From: JBLUOA01 sp048060095
GTDB taxonomy: Bacteria; Pseudomonadota; Alphaproteobacteria; Rhodobacterales; Rhodobacteraceae
Direction of reading: 5' to 3'
Assembly (NCBI RefSeq): GCF_048060095.1
Contig: NZ_JBLUOA010000001.1
Location: 992,001-1,056,000, forward strand
Length of the DNA: 64,000 nucleotides
Each line of letters opens with the position of its first letter. Within the stretch, counting starts at the first letter, position 1. A model generated the notes under the pieces. The model made no database searches, had not been told where the DNA came from, and worked only from the letters and a program-made list of their open reading frames with translations. Below are positions 51,737 through 60,656 of the stretch, piece after piece. A program made the translations under genes and the position numbers.

Positions 51737-53253
51737 AACAAATCTGCGTAAGTCTTTCTAAGACCAGCCTTTTGCACTTTGCCCATCGTATTTCGGGGCA
51801 GGGTATCGACAAGCTGCACCGCCTTCGGTCGCTTGAAATTTGCAAGGTCGCGTTCACAGGCCGCATTGATCGCGCCCTCATCGACGGGTGCTGCCCCGTC
51901 AGGCACGACGACGGCAACCACGGCTTCTCCGAAATCGGGGTGCGGCACGCCGATCACCGCCGTTTCCACCACGCCGGGCACCTGATCGATCAGCGCCTCG
52001 ACCTCTTTCGGATAGACGTTCAGGCCGCCGCTTATGATCAAGTCTTTCGCCCGCCCAACGATGTGGACATAGCCATCGGCATCAATCCGACCCAGATCAC
52101 CGGTGATGAAGAATCCGTCCTCCCGCAACTCCTCCGCCGTTTTTTCCGGCATCTGCCAATAGCCCGCAAAGACGTTCGGCCCGCGCACCTCAAGCACGCC
52201 GATATCCCCGCGGGGAAGGTCTGCGCCGGTGTCGGGATCGCAGATTTTCAGCTCCACCCCCGGCAGCGGAAAGCCAACCGTTCCGGCGCGGCGGTCGCCG
52301 TCATAAGGGTTCGACGTGTTCATATTGGTTTCGGTCATGCCGTAGCGTTCGAGGATCGCGTGGCCCGTGACCGCGCGCCATTGGTCGTGGGTTTCCGCGA
52401 GAAGAGGGGCAGAGCCGGACACGAACAGCCGCATATTGCGGGCCGCCTCGGCCAGCCCATCGGTTTGCAGCAGCCGTGTATAGAACGTCGGCACGCCCAT
52501 CAGCGCGGTCGCGCTTGGCATTGCGTCACGAACCTGATCGGCGTCAAATTGCGGCATGAAAATCATCGCAGCCCCGGCCATCAGGGTGATGTTGGTCGCG
52601 ACGAACAGCCCATGGGTGTGAAAGATCGGCAGGGCGTGGATCAAGGTGTCATCTGCGGTGAACCGCCACACATCCCGCAGAGTTTCAGAGTTCGAGGCAA
52701 GCGCCCGGTGCGTCAGCATTGCACCCTTGGACCGCCCCGTGGTGCCTGAAGTGTAAAGGATAGCGGCAAGGTCATCTTCCGCCCGCGCGACCGCCTGAAA
52801 TCCTGGCGCTTCGGCGTCGCGTGCATCGGCCAAGCTCCCTGTTCCGTCGGGGCCGAGGGTCCAGATATGCGCGACCGCGCAATCATTCGCGATCGGGGTC
52901 AGTGCATCGAAATTTGCCGGATCGCAGACGAACAGGGTGGGGGATGCGTTGCCAAGGAAATAGCTGATCTCGGCGGGGGTATAGGCCGGGTTCAGCGGCA
53001 GAAACACCGCACCGGACAGGACGCAGCCGACGTAAAGCTCCAACATTTCCACGGTTTTTGGGGCTTGCACGGCAACGCGGTCGCCGGGCTGGACACCGGC
53101 CCGCGACAGGGCGGCGGCCATCCGTTCGGCGTTGCCGAAGAAGGCGCCGTAGCTGGTGGTTTTGCCTGTCGTGGCGTGGGTCAGGAACAGCGCATCGTCG
53201 CGCCCGATGCTCGCCGCGCACAGCCGTTCGGCCAGATGGTTCGCCTGATACAT
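51730..53253 (-). CDS. matB: malonyl-CoA synthetase
   Basis: A 507-residue acyl-AMP ligase that makes malonyl-CoA from malonate, CoA and ATP. Motifs are the P-loop LYTSGTTGRSKGAMLTH, YGMTETNMNTSNPYDGDR (close to characterised rhizobial MatB), ITGDLGRID and the C-terminal catalytic Lys in RNTMGKVQK. Overall similarity to MatB through the whole chain makes the call secure. It is convergent with the RraA-like gene; no matA is visible nearby. Confidence 0.93.
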   Translation of the reverse strand: MYQANHLAERLCAASIGRDDALFLTHATTGKTTSYGAFFGNAERMAAALSRAGVQPGDRVAVQAPKTVEMLELYVGCVLSGAVFLPLNPAYTPAEISYFLGNASPTLFVCDPANFDALTPIANDCAVAHIWTLGPDGTGSLADARDAEAPGFQAVARAEDDLAAILYTSGTTGRSKGAMLTHRALASNSETLRDVWRFTADDTLIHALPIFHTHGLFVATNITLMAGAAMIFMPQFDADQVRDAMPSATALMGVPTFYTRLLQTDGLAEAARNMRLFVSGSAPLLAETHDQWRAVTGHAILERYGMTETNMNTSNPYDGDRRAGTVGFPLPGVELKICDPDTGADLPRGDIGVLEVRGPNVFAGYWQMPEKTAEELREDGFFITGDLGRIDADGYVHIVGRAKDLIISGGLNVYPKEVEALIDQVPGVVETAVIGVPHPDFGEAVVAVVVPDGAAPVDEGAINAACERDLANFKRPKAVQLVDTLPRNTMGKVQKAGLRKTYADLFT

Positions 53254-53313
53254 AACGCCCTCCGCACTGGTTTGCCGGAAGGCGTAGCCAGCGCGAAGGG
53301 CAAGGTCAATCCG

Positions 53314-53817
53314 CTATCCTGCGCGTTTTTGCAGCACCCAATCGGGTCGCACGAAATGGCAGGTATAGCCGTTAGGAACACGCTCCAGATAATCCTGATG
53401 CTCTGGCTCCGCCTCCCAGAAATCGCCAACGGGTTCGAGTTCGGTCACAACCGGACCGGGCCAGAGGCCAGACGCGTTGACGTCGGCAATCGTATCTTCG
53501 GCCACCGCTTTCTGGTCCTCGTCCACGTAGTAAATCGCTGAACGGTAGGACATGCCGCGATCATTTCCCTGCCGATCTTTGGTAGTCGGATCGTGGATCT
53601 GAAAGAAGAATTCCAGCAGCTTGCGATAGCTGATCGTGTTTGGGTCAAAGGTAATCTCAATCCCCTCGGCGTGGGTGCCGTGGTTGCGATAGGTCGCGTT
53701 GGGGATGTCGCCGCCGGTATAGCCGACGCGCGTGTCGATCACGCCCGGCATCTTGCGGATCAAGTCCTGCATTCCCCAGAAACAGCCCCCGGCAAGAACA
53801 GCGCGTTCAGTGGTCAT
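53314..53817 (-). CDS. msrA: peptide methionine sulfoxide reductase MsrA
   Basis: A 167-residue MsrA that reduces Met-S-sulfoxide. Active-site Cys12 is in GGCFWGM; other family blocks are GYTGGDIPNATYRNHGTHAEGIEITFDP and SAIYYVDEDQ. It starts within the four-base overlap with msrB, so the pair repairs both sulfoxide stereoisomers from one message. Confidence 0.96.
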   Translation of the reverse strand: MTTERAVLAGGCFWGMQDLIRKMPGVIDTRVGYTGGDIPNATYRNHGTHAEGIEITFDPNTISYRKLLEFFFQIHDPTTKDRQGNDRGMSYRSAIYYVDEDQKAVAEDTIADVNASGLWPGPVVTELEPVGDFWEAEPEHQDYLERVPNGYTCHFVRPDWVLQKRAG

Positions 53818-54269
53818 TGGCTTTCCTCCGTTTGAAACAAATGGGCGTAGTCGCCGTATCCCTCAGCCTCCAACTCGTCGACGGGGACAAAGCGGAGCGA
53901 GGCAGAGTTGATGCAATACCGCAGCCCGCCCCGATCGGCGGGCCCGTCAGGAAACACATGCCCAAGATGGCTGTCCCCGTGGGCTGAGCGCACCTCGGTC
54001 CGGATCATCCCGTGGGTCTGGTCGCTGAGTTCGTTAACGTGGTCATCTTGGACGGGCTTTGTGAAGCTCGGCCAGCCGCAGCCGCTGTCGAATTTATCCA
54101 TCGAGGTGAACAGCGGTTCGCCCGAGACGATATCGACATACAGCCCAACCTCTTTATGGCCATCGAAATCGCCGGAGAACGGGCGTTCGGTGCCGTTTTG
54201 CTGGGTCACGCGGAACTGTTCGGGGGTCAGGCGGGCGATGGCGTCGGGGCTTTTTTTGTATCGCGTCAT
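53814..54269 (-). CDS. msrB: peptide methionine sulfoxide reductase MsrB
   Basis: A 151-residue MsrB that reduces Met-R-sulfoxide. Catalytic Cys119 is in RYCINSASLRF and a possible resolving Cys64 in GCGWPSF. The two CxxC zinc pairs of many MsrBs are missing (LYVDIVSGE where a CxxC usually lies), so this is a zinc-free form. Coupled to msrA. Confidence 0.96.
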   Translation of the reverse strand: MTRYKKSPDAIARLTPEQFRVTQQNGTERPFSGDFDGHKEVGLYVDIVSGEPLFTSMDKFDSGCGWPSFTKPVQDDHVNELSDQTHGMIRTEVRSAHGDSHLGHVFPDGPADRGGLRYCINSASLRFVPVDELEAEGYGDYAHLFQTEESQ

Positions 54270-54426
54270 TCAGGTGATCCTCCGTTTCAGGTGCCCGAGA
54301 GTCATTGGGCCAGCAGGTATGTGGGGTGCGCGCGTGGCGTTTTCCACGTTTGTTACCTTGGCACAATTTGTCGTGAGAATCAGGGGTGTTTAATGCCTCC
54401 GCCGACGGGCGGGGATTGGCGTCTGT

Positions 54427-54459
54427 CGGGGTGCATGAGTATTTTTGGCAAGATGAAAC
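54427..54459 (+). repeat. intergenic repeat, copy D
   Basis: CGGGGTGCATGAGTATTTTT followed by GGCAAGATGAAAC, the same tail as copies A-C but with a weaker inverted-repeat head. It lies directly after the hisE stop on the plus-strand map, in a 190-bp gap before msrB's start in which nothing else is evident. Confidence 0.65.
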
Positions 54460-54461
54460 GG

Positions 54462-54773
54462 TCAGGGGCGCGCGGCCTTTTCCGCGATGCCGGATGTGCC
54501 TTCGCGGCGGGCGAGTTCCGCCAGGACATCGTCAAGCGATACGTCACAGGCCGTCAGCATGACAAGCAGGTGGTAGAGCACATCGGCGGCCTCAGCGGTC
54601 AGGTTGTCGCGGTCGCCCTTGACGGCGGCGATGATCGCTTCAACCGCCTCTTCACCGAATTTCTCGGCGCATTTTTCCGGGCCGCTGGACAGCAGTTTTG
54701 CGGTCCAGGATGTATCAGGGTCGGCGCCCTTTCGGGCTGCGATGGTGGCGGCGAGCGTTTCGAGCGTTGTCAT
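54462..54773 (-). CDS. hisE: phosphoribosyl-ATP pyrophosphatase
   Basis: A 103-residue HisE, second step of histidine synthesis. Family motifs are SWTAKLLSSGPEKCAEKFGEEAVEAIIAA (Mg-binding Glu-x-x-Glu) and NLTAEAADVLYHLLVML. It overlaps the hisF stop by four bases. Confidence 0.95.
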   Translation of the reverse strand: MTTLETLAATIAARKGADPDTSWTAKLLSSGPEKCAEKFGEEAVEAIIAAVKGDRDNLTAEAADVLYHLLVMLTACDVSLDDVLAELARREGTSGIAEKAARP

Positions 54774-55531
54774 GCGAACCTCATCGGGATGCCGGCGGCG
54801 GCCATGTGATCCTTGGCCTCGCGGATGGTGAATTCACCGAAATGGAAGATCGACGCGGCGAGCACAGCGGACGCGCCGCCCTTGGTGACGCCTTCGACCA
54901 GATGGTCGAGTGTGCCGACGCCGCCTGATGCAATCACCGGCACCGACACCGCTTCAGCGATGGCGCGCGTCAGGGGCAGGTTGAACCCGGCGCGGGTGCC
55001 GTCGCGATCCATTGAGGTCAGCAGGATTTCTCCGGCCCCCTTGGCCGCGACTGTGCGGGCGAAGTCGACCGCGTCGATGCCCGTTGACTTGCGCCCGCCG
55101 TGGGTGAAGATTTCCCATTTGCCAGGGCTGACCGTCTTGGCGTCGATGGCGACCACGATGCACTGGCTGCCAAATTGGTCTGCGGCGCGGGTCACGACAT
55201 CGGGGTCGGCGACGGCGGCGGAGTTGAAGCTGACCTTGTCGGCCCCGGCAAGTAGCAGATCGCGCACGTCAGCGGCCGTTCGCACACCGCCGCCAACGGT
55301 CAGGGGGATGAAGCATTCCTCGGCCGTACGGGTGACGACATCGAACATCGTGCCGCGGTTTTCGTGGGTCGCGTGGATGTCGAGAAAGCAAAGCTCATCC
55401 GCGCCGGCGGCGTCATAGGCGCGGGCGGCATCGACCGGGTCGCCCGCATCGCGCAGATCGACAAAGTTCACACCTTTCACTACGCGTCCATCGGCCACGT
55501 CGAGGCAGGGAATGATCCGGGTTTTGAGCAA
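54770..55531 (-). CDS. hisF: imidazole glycerol phosphate synthase, cyclase subunit
   Basis: A 253-residue TIM barrel that forms imidazole glycerol phosphate with HisH. Catalytic Asp11 is in CLDVADGRVVKGVNF, and the second Asp in VAIDAKT. Phosphate loops GGGVRT and SGGVGTLDHLVEG are intact. Part of the hisB-H-A-F-E set on the minus strand. Confidence 0.96.
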   Translation of the reverse strand: MLKTRIIPCLDVADGRVVKGVNFVDLRDAGDPVDAARAYDAAGADELCFLDIHATHENRGTMFDVVTRTAEECFIPLTVGGGVRTAADVRDLLLAGADKVSFNSAAVADPDVVTRAADQFGSQCIVVAIDAKTVSPGKWEIFTHGGRKSTGIDAVDFARTVAAKGAGEILLTSMDRDGTRAGFNLPLTRAIAEAVSVPVIASGGVGTLDHLVEGVTKGGASAVLAASIFHFGEFTIREAKDHMAAAGIPMRFA

Positions 55532-55645
55532 GTCTTCGCCTCTTCAACAAAGTTTGAGCGGGTTTTAGGTCGGATTGGCTGTCAAGGCCAGAGGGTCCGT
55601 GGTCTACTGCCCACATAACGGCAACCCACCGAGAGAGGAAAACCG

Positions 55646-56089
55646 ATGAAAAACCTGATAGCCCCCCTTGCGGCCCTGCTGATCGCAACACCCGCGCTGG
55701 CCGACGATATCGTTCGGACGGAGACCGAGAAGACCGTGGCCGAGGCGACCGATGCGCTTGTCGAAACGATCACCGGCGCCGGTGCCACGGTGTTTGCCCG
55801 CGTGAACCACGGCGCAGGGGCGGAGAGTATCGGGAGCGATGTCGGCGCGTCCGAGCTGCTGATCTTTGGCAATCCGGCGATTGGGACGCCTGCGATCATG
55901 GACAACCGGCTGGCCGGGCTTCACCTGCCGCTGAAAATCCTTGTCTACGAAGACACGGATGGGCAGGTCTGGATGGCCTATGAAACGCCGGAAGAGACGC
56001 TTGATGACCTTGATGGGATTTCGGGTGATGCGGAGTATTTGGGCAAGATGGCCGGGGCGCTCAACAACTTTGTGACGAAAGCGCAGTAG
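55646..56089 (+). CDS. DUF302 exported protein
   Basis: A 147-residue periplasmic protein with a signal peptide (MKNLIAPLAALLIATPALA) and a DUF302 domain (FARVNHGAGAESIGSD, LLIFGNPAIGTPAIMDNRLAGLHLPLKILVYEDTDGQVWMAY in parts). The function is unknown. It lies on the plus strand between hisF and hisA. Confidence 0.87.
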   Translation: MKNLIAPLAALLIATPALADDIVRTETEKTVAEATDALVETITGAGATVFARVNHGAGAESIGSDVGASELLIFGNPAIGTPAIMDNRLAGLHLPLKILVYEDTDGQVWMAYETPEETLDDLDGISGDAEYLGKMAGALNNFVTKAQ

Positions 56090-56092
56090 CGG

Positions 56093-56365
56093 CTAATCTG
56101 CGGGTCGTTTGGCCACAGCAAAGATCAGAAGGACGATCCCGATCAGACCGATCGGGATCGAGATAATCGCATACCATCCGGCCAGCAGCATGTTGGCGAG
56201 CACGCCGCTGCTGTCGTCATCGTAAAGCGCGCATGGAACCAAGCCGTCTGGCCCCATACAGCCGTTGGCCCAAAGTATCACGCTGGCGATGCCGACCGAC
56301 AGGAAGGGTAGCGCCCCAATCGCAATCAGCAACGCGGCGAGCCAGAGGAGCGTGCCCTGTGTCAC
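56093..56365 (-). CDS. small membrane protein
   Basis: A 90-residue protein with two hydrophobic segments (about 5-32 and 58-84) and a hydrophilic loop with two cysteines (CMGPDGLVPCALYDDDSS). I do not recognise a family. It overlaps the hisA stop by ATGA, so it is co-translated with hisA. Confidence 0.7.
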   Translation of the reverse strand: MTQGTLLWLAALLIAIGALPFLSVGIASVILWANGCMGPDGLVPCALYDDDSSGVLANMLLAGWYAIISIPIGLIGIVLLIFAVAKRPAD

Positions 56366-57093
56366 GCGGCCGGTGCCTTCAACAGCGCAAGCGCTTCGCC
56401 AAGGTCAATCGCCCCGTCATAAAGCGCGCGGCCCGAGATCGCCCCATCGAGCGGCGCACCGCAGGATTTGAGGGCGCGCAGATCGTCTAGGGACGAGACT
56501 CCTCCCGACGCGATCACCGGGATCGAAACTGCATTTGCAAGCGCGGCGGTGGCGGCGACGTTTGGCCCCTGCATCGCGCCATCCCGGTCGATGTCGGTAT
56601 AGATGATCGCGGCAACGCCCGCGTCCTCAAAGCTCCGGGCGAGGTCGGTGACGTGGATATCGGTTTCCTCTGCCCAGCCGCGCGTGGCGACAAGGCCGTT
56701 GCGGGCGTCAAGGCCGACGGCGACCTGACCGGGGAATGCCTTTGCCGCAGTTCGGACCAGATCGGGTTCTTCGACGGCGACCGTGCCAAGGATCACGCGG
56801 GCAAGCCCCCTGTTCAGCCAGGTTTCGATGGTTTTCATGTCGCGGATACCGCCGCCAAGCTGCGCGGGGACGTTGGTTTGGGCCAAGATCGCCTCAACCG
56901 CCGCGCCGTTCACAGGTTCCCCCGCGAAGGCGCCGTTAAGATCGACGAGGTGTAGCCATTCGCAGCCTGCATCCTGAAACGCGCGGGCTTGTGCCGCTGG
57001 GTTGTCGTTGAACACGGTGGCCTGATCCATTTCGCCTTTGTAAAGGCGCACGCAGTTGCCGTCTTTCAGGTCAATGGCGGGGTAGAGGATCAT
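56362..57093 (-). CDS. hisA: phosphoribosylformimino-5-aminoimidazole carboxamide ribotide isomerase
   Basis: A 243-residue HisA barrel. Catalytic Asp8 is in PAIDLKDGNCVRLYKG and the second Asp in VGLDARNG; the phosphate loops GGGIRD and SGGVSSLDDL are present. I use ATG 57093 (MILYPAIDL); an upstream extension to 57162 is unconserved. Confidence 0.96.
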   Translation of the reverse strand: MILYPAIDLKDGNCVRLYKGEMDQATVFNDNPAAQARAFQDAGCEWLHLVDLNGAFAGEPVNGAAVEAILAQTNVPAQLGGGIRDMKTIETWLNRGLARVILGTVAVEEPDLVRTAAKAFPGQVAVGLDARNGLVATRGWAEETDIHVTDLARSFEDAGVAAIIYTDIDRDGAMQGPNVAATAALANAVSIPVIASGGVSSLDDLRALKSCGAPLDGAISGRALYDGAIDLGEALALLKAPAA

Positions 57094-57246
57094 CGCAGGG
57101 GTTCCTATGCTGAGTGTCGGCGCCCTTTTGCACCAAGAAACCGCGAATGCAAAGCCCCGCACCGGGGCAGCGCCCGACCCAACGTCACACTTGCCAGACC
57201 GGGGGCGAGGCTTTCACAATGCTCGTTAACCTAGGGAGGATACCAA

Positions 57247-57636
57247 ATGAAACGACTTGCGATGATCGCGGCGCTTGCCATCGGCTTTGCATCGCCCGCG
57301 CTGGCCGACCCACTAGAAGGGATGTGGCGCACCGCAGCGGATGACAACGGGCATTCGGGATTGATCGAAGTTGCGCCCTGTGGCGGTGCGCTCTGCGGCA
57401 CGCTCGTCAAAGCGTTCGACAGCAGCGGTGCCGAGATTCAGACGCCGAATATTGGACGCCAGATCATTTCGGCAACGACGCCACGCGGTAACGGGCTGTA
57501 CCGCGGCAAGGTCTATTCGCCGGATCGGGACAAGACGTATAACTCGCGCTTGCAACTAAATGGGGACCGGCTGTCTGTGTCCGGTTGTGTGATCGGGATT
57601 TGTCGCGACGGCGGAACGTGGACCCGCGCGAACTAA
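57247..57636 (+). CDS. DUF2147 exported protein
   Basis: A 129-residue protein with a signal peptide (MKRLAMIAALAIGFASPALA) and a DUF2147 domain (LEGMWRTAADDNGHSGLIEVAPCGGALCGTLVKAF; YNSRLQLNGDRLSVSGCVIGICRDGGTWTR in parts), a lipocalin-like fold of unknown role. CTAGGGAGG precedes the ATG. It is on the plus strand between hisA and hisH. Confidence 0.88.
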   Translation: MKRLAMIAALAIGFASPALADPLEGMWRTAADDNGHSGLIEVAPCGGALCGTLVKAFDSSGAEIQTPNIGRQIISATTPRGNGLYRGKVYSPDRDKTYNSRLQLNGDRLSVSGCVIGICRDGGTWTRAN

Positions 57637-57637
57637 G

Positions 57638-58276
57638 TTAGGGCGTCCATCGTAGGAAGTTCGCGATCAGGCGCAGGCCGGTGTCCTGGCTTTTCTCAGG
57701 ATGGAACTGCATCCCGATCATGTTGGCGCGGGCGATGATCGCGGTGATGTCGCCGCCATAGTCGACATGGGCCAACAGGTCGGCGGACTGCTCGACCTTG
57801 AAGTGATAGCTGTGAACGAAATAGGCGTGCTGCCCTGACGCGACGCCCTCCAAAACCTGATGGGAGCCGTCAAACACCAGATCGTTCCAGCCCATATGCG
57901 GCACCTTCAGCGCGGGATCATTTGGCGTAATCTCAACTACCTCACCTTTGATCCAATCAAGGCCGGGGGTATCCTCATACTCCCGCCCCCAGCTTGCCAT
58001 AAGCTGCATCCCGACGCAGATACCAAGGAACGGGCGGCCATTGGTGACGACCGCATCTTCCATCGCATGAAAGATTCCGGTGCTGTCGAACAATTCTTTC
58101 CGGCAGGCCGGGAACGCCCCGTCGCCCGGCAGGACAAGCCGGTCGGCAGAGGCGATAACCTCGGGGTCTGATGTGACAACCACGTCGCCCGCCTCAACCT
58201 CCCGCGACATGCGTTGAAAGGCTTTTTCGGCGGAGTGGAGGTTACCCGATCCGTAGTCAATGATCGCGGTCAGCAC
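57638..58276 (-). CDS. hisH: imidazole glycerol phosphate synthase, glutaminase subunit
   Basis: A 212-residue class I glutamine amidotransferase that feeds ammonia to HisF. The catalytic triad is Cys87 (LGICVGMQ) and the His/Glu in GMQFHPEKSQ. The start appears to be GTG at 58276 (VLTAIIDYGSGN), which matches the family N-terminus; longer forms are not conserved. Confidence 0.95.
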   Translation of the reverse strand: MLTAIIDYGSGNLHSAEKAFQRMSREVEAGDVVVTSDPEVIASADRLVLPGDGAFPACRKELFDSTGIFHAMEDAVVTNGRPFLGICVGMQLMASWGREYEDTPGLDWIKGEVVEITPNDPALKVPHMGWNDLVFDGSHQVLEGVASGQHAYFVHSYHFKVEQSADLLAHVDYGGDITAIIARANMIGMQFHPEKSQDTGLRLIANFLRWTP

Positions 58277-58280
58277 GGGC

Positions 58281-58868
58281 CTAAAGCGCCCCTTTGGTCG
58301 ATGGGATCGCATCGCCCTTGCGGGGGTCGACCTCTACCGCGTCGCGCAGGGCGCGGGCGACGGCCTTGAACGCGGCCTCGGCAATGTGGTGACTGTTGAA
58401 GCCGTGCAGGCGGTCGACATGCAGGGTAATCCCGCCATGCGTTGCGAGCGCCTGAAAGAACTCCCGCACCAGTTCGGTGTCGAAGGTTCCTATCTTGGCC
58501 GTCGGCATATCGACGTTCCAGACAAGGAAGGGCCGCCCGCTAAGGTCAAGTGCCGCGCGAACCTGCGCGTCATCCATCGGCAAGTGGCAAGCGCCGTAAC
58601 GCCGAATCCCGCGTTTATCGCCAAGCGCCTCTGTCAGAGCCTGACCGATGGCTATCCCGACGTCTTCGACGGTGTGGTGATCGTCGATGTGCAGATCACC
58701 CTCGGCCTTGATCGTCATGTCGATCAGCGAATGGCGCGCCAACTGGTCCAGCATATGGTCAAAAAACCCGACGCCGGTCTGGTTGTCGTAGCTGCCTGTT
58801 CCATCAAGCGAAAGCTCGACGGAAATGTCGGTCTCTGCCGTTTTGCGCGTGATCGTTGCCGTTCGCAT
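58281..58868 (-). CDS. hisB: imidazoleglycerol-phosphate dehydratase
   Basis: A 195-residue monofunctional IGPD, without the HisN phosphatase fused in enterobacteria. Metal-binding blocks are FFDHMLDQLARHS, DDHHTVEDVGI and LHGFNSHHIAEAAFKA. I use ATG 58868 (MRTATITRKT) with GGAG seven bases upstream. First his gene of the set on the minus strand. Confidence 0.96.
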   Translation of the reverse strand: MRTATITRKTAETDISVELSLDGTGSYDNQTGVGFFDHMLDQLARHSLIDMTIKAEGDLHIDDHHTVEDVGIAIGQALTEALGDKRGIRRYGACHLPMDDAQVRAALDLSGRPFLVWNVDMPTAKIGTFDTELVREFFQALATHGGITLHVDRLHGFNSHHIAEAAFKAVARALRDAVEVDPRKGDAIPSTKGAL

Positions 58869-58995
58869 GGCCATCTCCGTATTGTCGCCTCGTGGTATAG
58901 GCCGCGCCGTCTGCGATGCCAAGCGGCGCAGTTCACGGTTGTCGCAGGTGCGGCATCTGTGCCAATCCTAGCAAGTCAGATGATCGGAGAGCCCC

Positions 58996-59235
58996 ATGAC
59001 CACCCTCGTATTCGTGCAACTGCGCTGCCGTCCCGGACACACCTACAAAGTCGCGGATGAGATAATTCTGCGCGAAATCCATTCGGAGCTTTATTCGACA
59101 AGCGGTGATTTCGATCTGATCCTCAAGATTTACATCCCCGAAGGGAAGGATGTCGGCAAATACATCAATGACTGCCTACTGGATATCGACGGGATCGACC
59201 GGTCATTGACCACGCTGACCTTCAAGGCATTCTGA
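58996..59235 (+). CDS. stand-alone Lrp/AsnC ligand-binding (RAM) domain protein
   Basis: A 79-residue protein that is a single RAM domain (FVQLRCRPGHTYKVADEI, then TSGDFDLILKIYIPEGKDVGKYIN) without the DNA-binding domain of Lrp. Such proteins form oligomers that bind small molecules. It lies divergent from hisB and 72 bp before bioM. Role unknown. Confidence 0.88.
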   Translation: MTTLVFVQLRCRPGHTYKVADEIILREIHSELYSTSGDFDLILKIYIPEGKDVGKYINDCLLDIDGIDRSLTTLTFKAF

Positions 59236-59307
59236 GGGCACACCCCTTTTCCTTCGGCCCGCACCAACGTAAGAACGCGCAAACAATCGTATCAACCGGA
59301 GCGCGAC

Positions 59308-60057
59308 GTGCAGCTAATGGTGCCAAAACCGCAGACAGAAATACCCACCACGGGCGCCGTCTTGTCCGATGTGCGCGTCGTGCGGGAGTCGCGCGACATC
59401 CTGTCGATCAGCCATTTGAAACTGGCGGAGCATCGGATCGGTGTCGTCGGGCGCAACGGTTCCGGTAAATCGACGTTCGCCCGCGTCCTCTGCGGCCTGA
59501 TCGCGCCCGACTCCGGCACGGTGCATGTCGGTGGCACCGATATGATCCGCGACCGCAAACGCGCGATTACGGAAATCGGCATCCTGTTTCAGAACCCCGA
59601 TCACCAGATTATTTTCCCGACCGTGGCCGAAGAAATCGGCTTTGGCCTCGCCCAACTTGGCCACCGCAAAGCCGACGCGCGGACCGGCGCGCAGTCGGTG
59701 TTAGAACGGTTCGGGAAGCGTCATTGGGAAGACCGCGCGATTCACACCTTGTCGCAAGGGCAGCGCCATCTTGTCTGCCTTATGGCCGTTTTGGTCATGT
59801 CACCAAAGATGATCGTGCTGGATGAACCCTTCGCGGGGCTGGACATTCCAACAACCGCGGCACTGAACCGGTATCTGGCGGGCCTGGACCAGCAGATCGT
59901 CCACATCACCCACGATCCGGACACGTTGGCGGACTATGACCGGGTGCTGTGGCTTGAGGGCGGGCTGATCCAGATGGACGGCCCCGCCGAAACGGTCCTG
60001 CCCGCGTTCACGCAACGGATGGAGGCGATTGATGATCTCTCTGACCTCACCGATTGA
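59308..60057 (+). CDS. bioM: biotin ECF transporter ATPase
   Basis: A 249-residue ECF-type ATPase with Walker A GRNGSGKS, signature LSQGQRH and Walker B MIVLDEPFAG, plus the Q-loop QNPDHQIIFPTVAEE typical of CbiO/BioM. The start is GTG 59308 after CGGAG, or ATG 59317. It energises BioN-BioY. Overlaps bioN by 26 bp. Confidence 0.93.
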   Translation: MQLMVPKPQTEIPTTGAVLSDVRVVRESRDILSISHLKLAEHRIGVVGRNGSGKSTFARVLCGLIAPDSGTVHVGGTDMIRDRKRAITEIGILFQNPDHQIIFPTVAEEIGFGLAQLGHRKADARTGAQSVLERFGKRHWEDRAIHTLSQGQRHLVCLMAVLVMSPKMIVLDEPFAGLDIPTTAALNRYLAGLDQQIVHITHDPDTLADYDRVLWLEGGLIQMDGPAETVLPAFTQRMEAIDDLSDLTD

Positions 60058-60631
60058 GACTATATTTCACCGCGTGCCGGCGGGATTGAAACTGATCGCG
60101 CTGTGCGTGTTTACGGTCGTTATCTTTCAGATGGAAAGCATTGGGGCGCATCTTGGGGCGCTGGGCCTTGTCGTCGCGCTGTATCTTGCTGGTGGGCTGG
60201 ATTTCGCGGTGGCCGGGTTGCGCTATCTGCGCCCCCTTTGGCCGTTTATGCTAATCATCGCTGTTTGGCATTTCGTGACTGGCACGCCTGAGGCAGGAGC
60301 ACAGATCGCGCTGCGGCTGACTGCCGCATTCGGATTTGCCAATCTCGTCACGATGACGACGCGCCTTCAGGATATCATCGCCGTGCTGCGCTGGGTGCTG
60401 ACCCCTCTCAGACGCCTTGGAATAAAGACCCAAGCCGTCGAACTCGCCATCGCGCTGGTCGTCCGCTTTACGCCGGAACTGGCGCGAAAGGGCGGCCTTC
60501 TGGTCGAGGCATGGCGCAGCCGGTCGCCGCGCCGTCCGGGCTGGCGCGTGGTTGCACCATTGGCCTTGCTCGCGATAGATGATGCCGACCACGTCGCGGA
60601 CGCCTTGCGTGCCCGTGGTGGTGTGCGCTGA
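60032..60631 (+). CDS. bioN: biotin ECF transporter transmembrane (T) component
   Basis: A 199-residue T-component with about five helices and the coupling region LELAIALVVRFTPELARKGGLLVEAWRSR, whose Ala-Arg-Ser type motif is typical of ECF T-proteins. GGAGG lies six bases before ATG 60032. Overlaps bioM, as in other rhodobacteral bioMNY operons. Confidence 0.9.
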   Translation: MISLTSPIETIFHRVPAGLKLIALCVFTVVIFQMESIGAHLGALGLVVALYLAGGLDFAVAGLRYLRPLWPFMLIIAVWHFVTGTPEAGAQIALRLTAAFGFANLVTMTTRLQDIIAVLRWVLTPLRRLGIKTQAVELAIALVVRFTPELARKGGLLVEAWRSRSPRRPGWRVVAPLALLAIDDADHVADALRARGGVR

Positions 60632-60656
60632 AATCTGAATAGGAGAAACTAGGACC

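Noticed and set aside
59236..59307. BioR operator (TTATNNATAA type) before bioM
   Set aside because: No match to that palindrome was found in the gap before bioM or near the thiolase/ligase genes.
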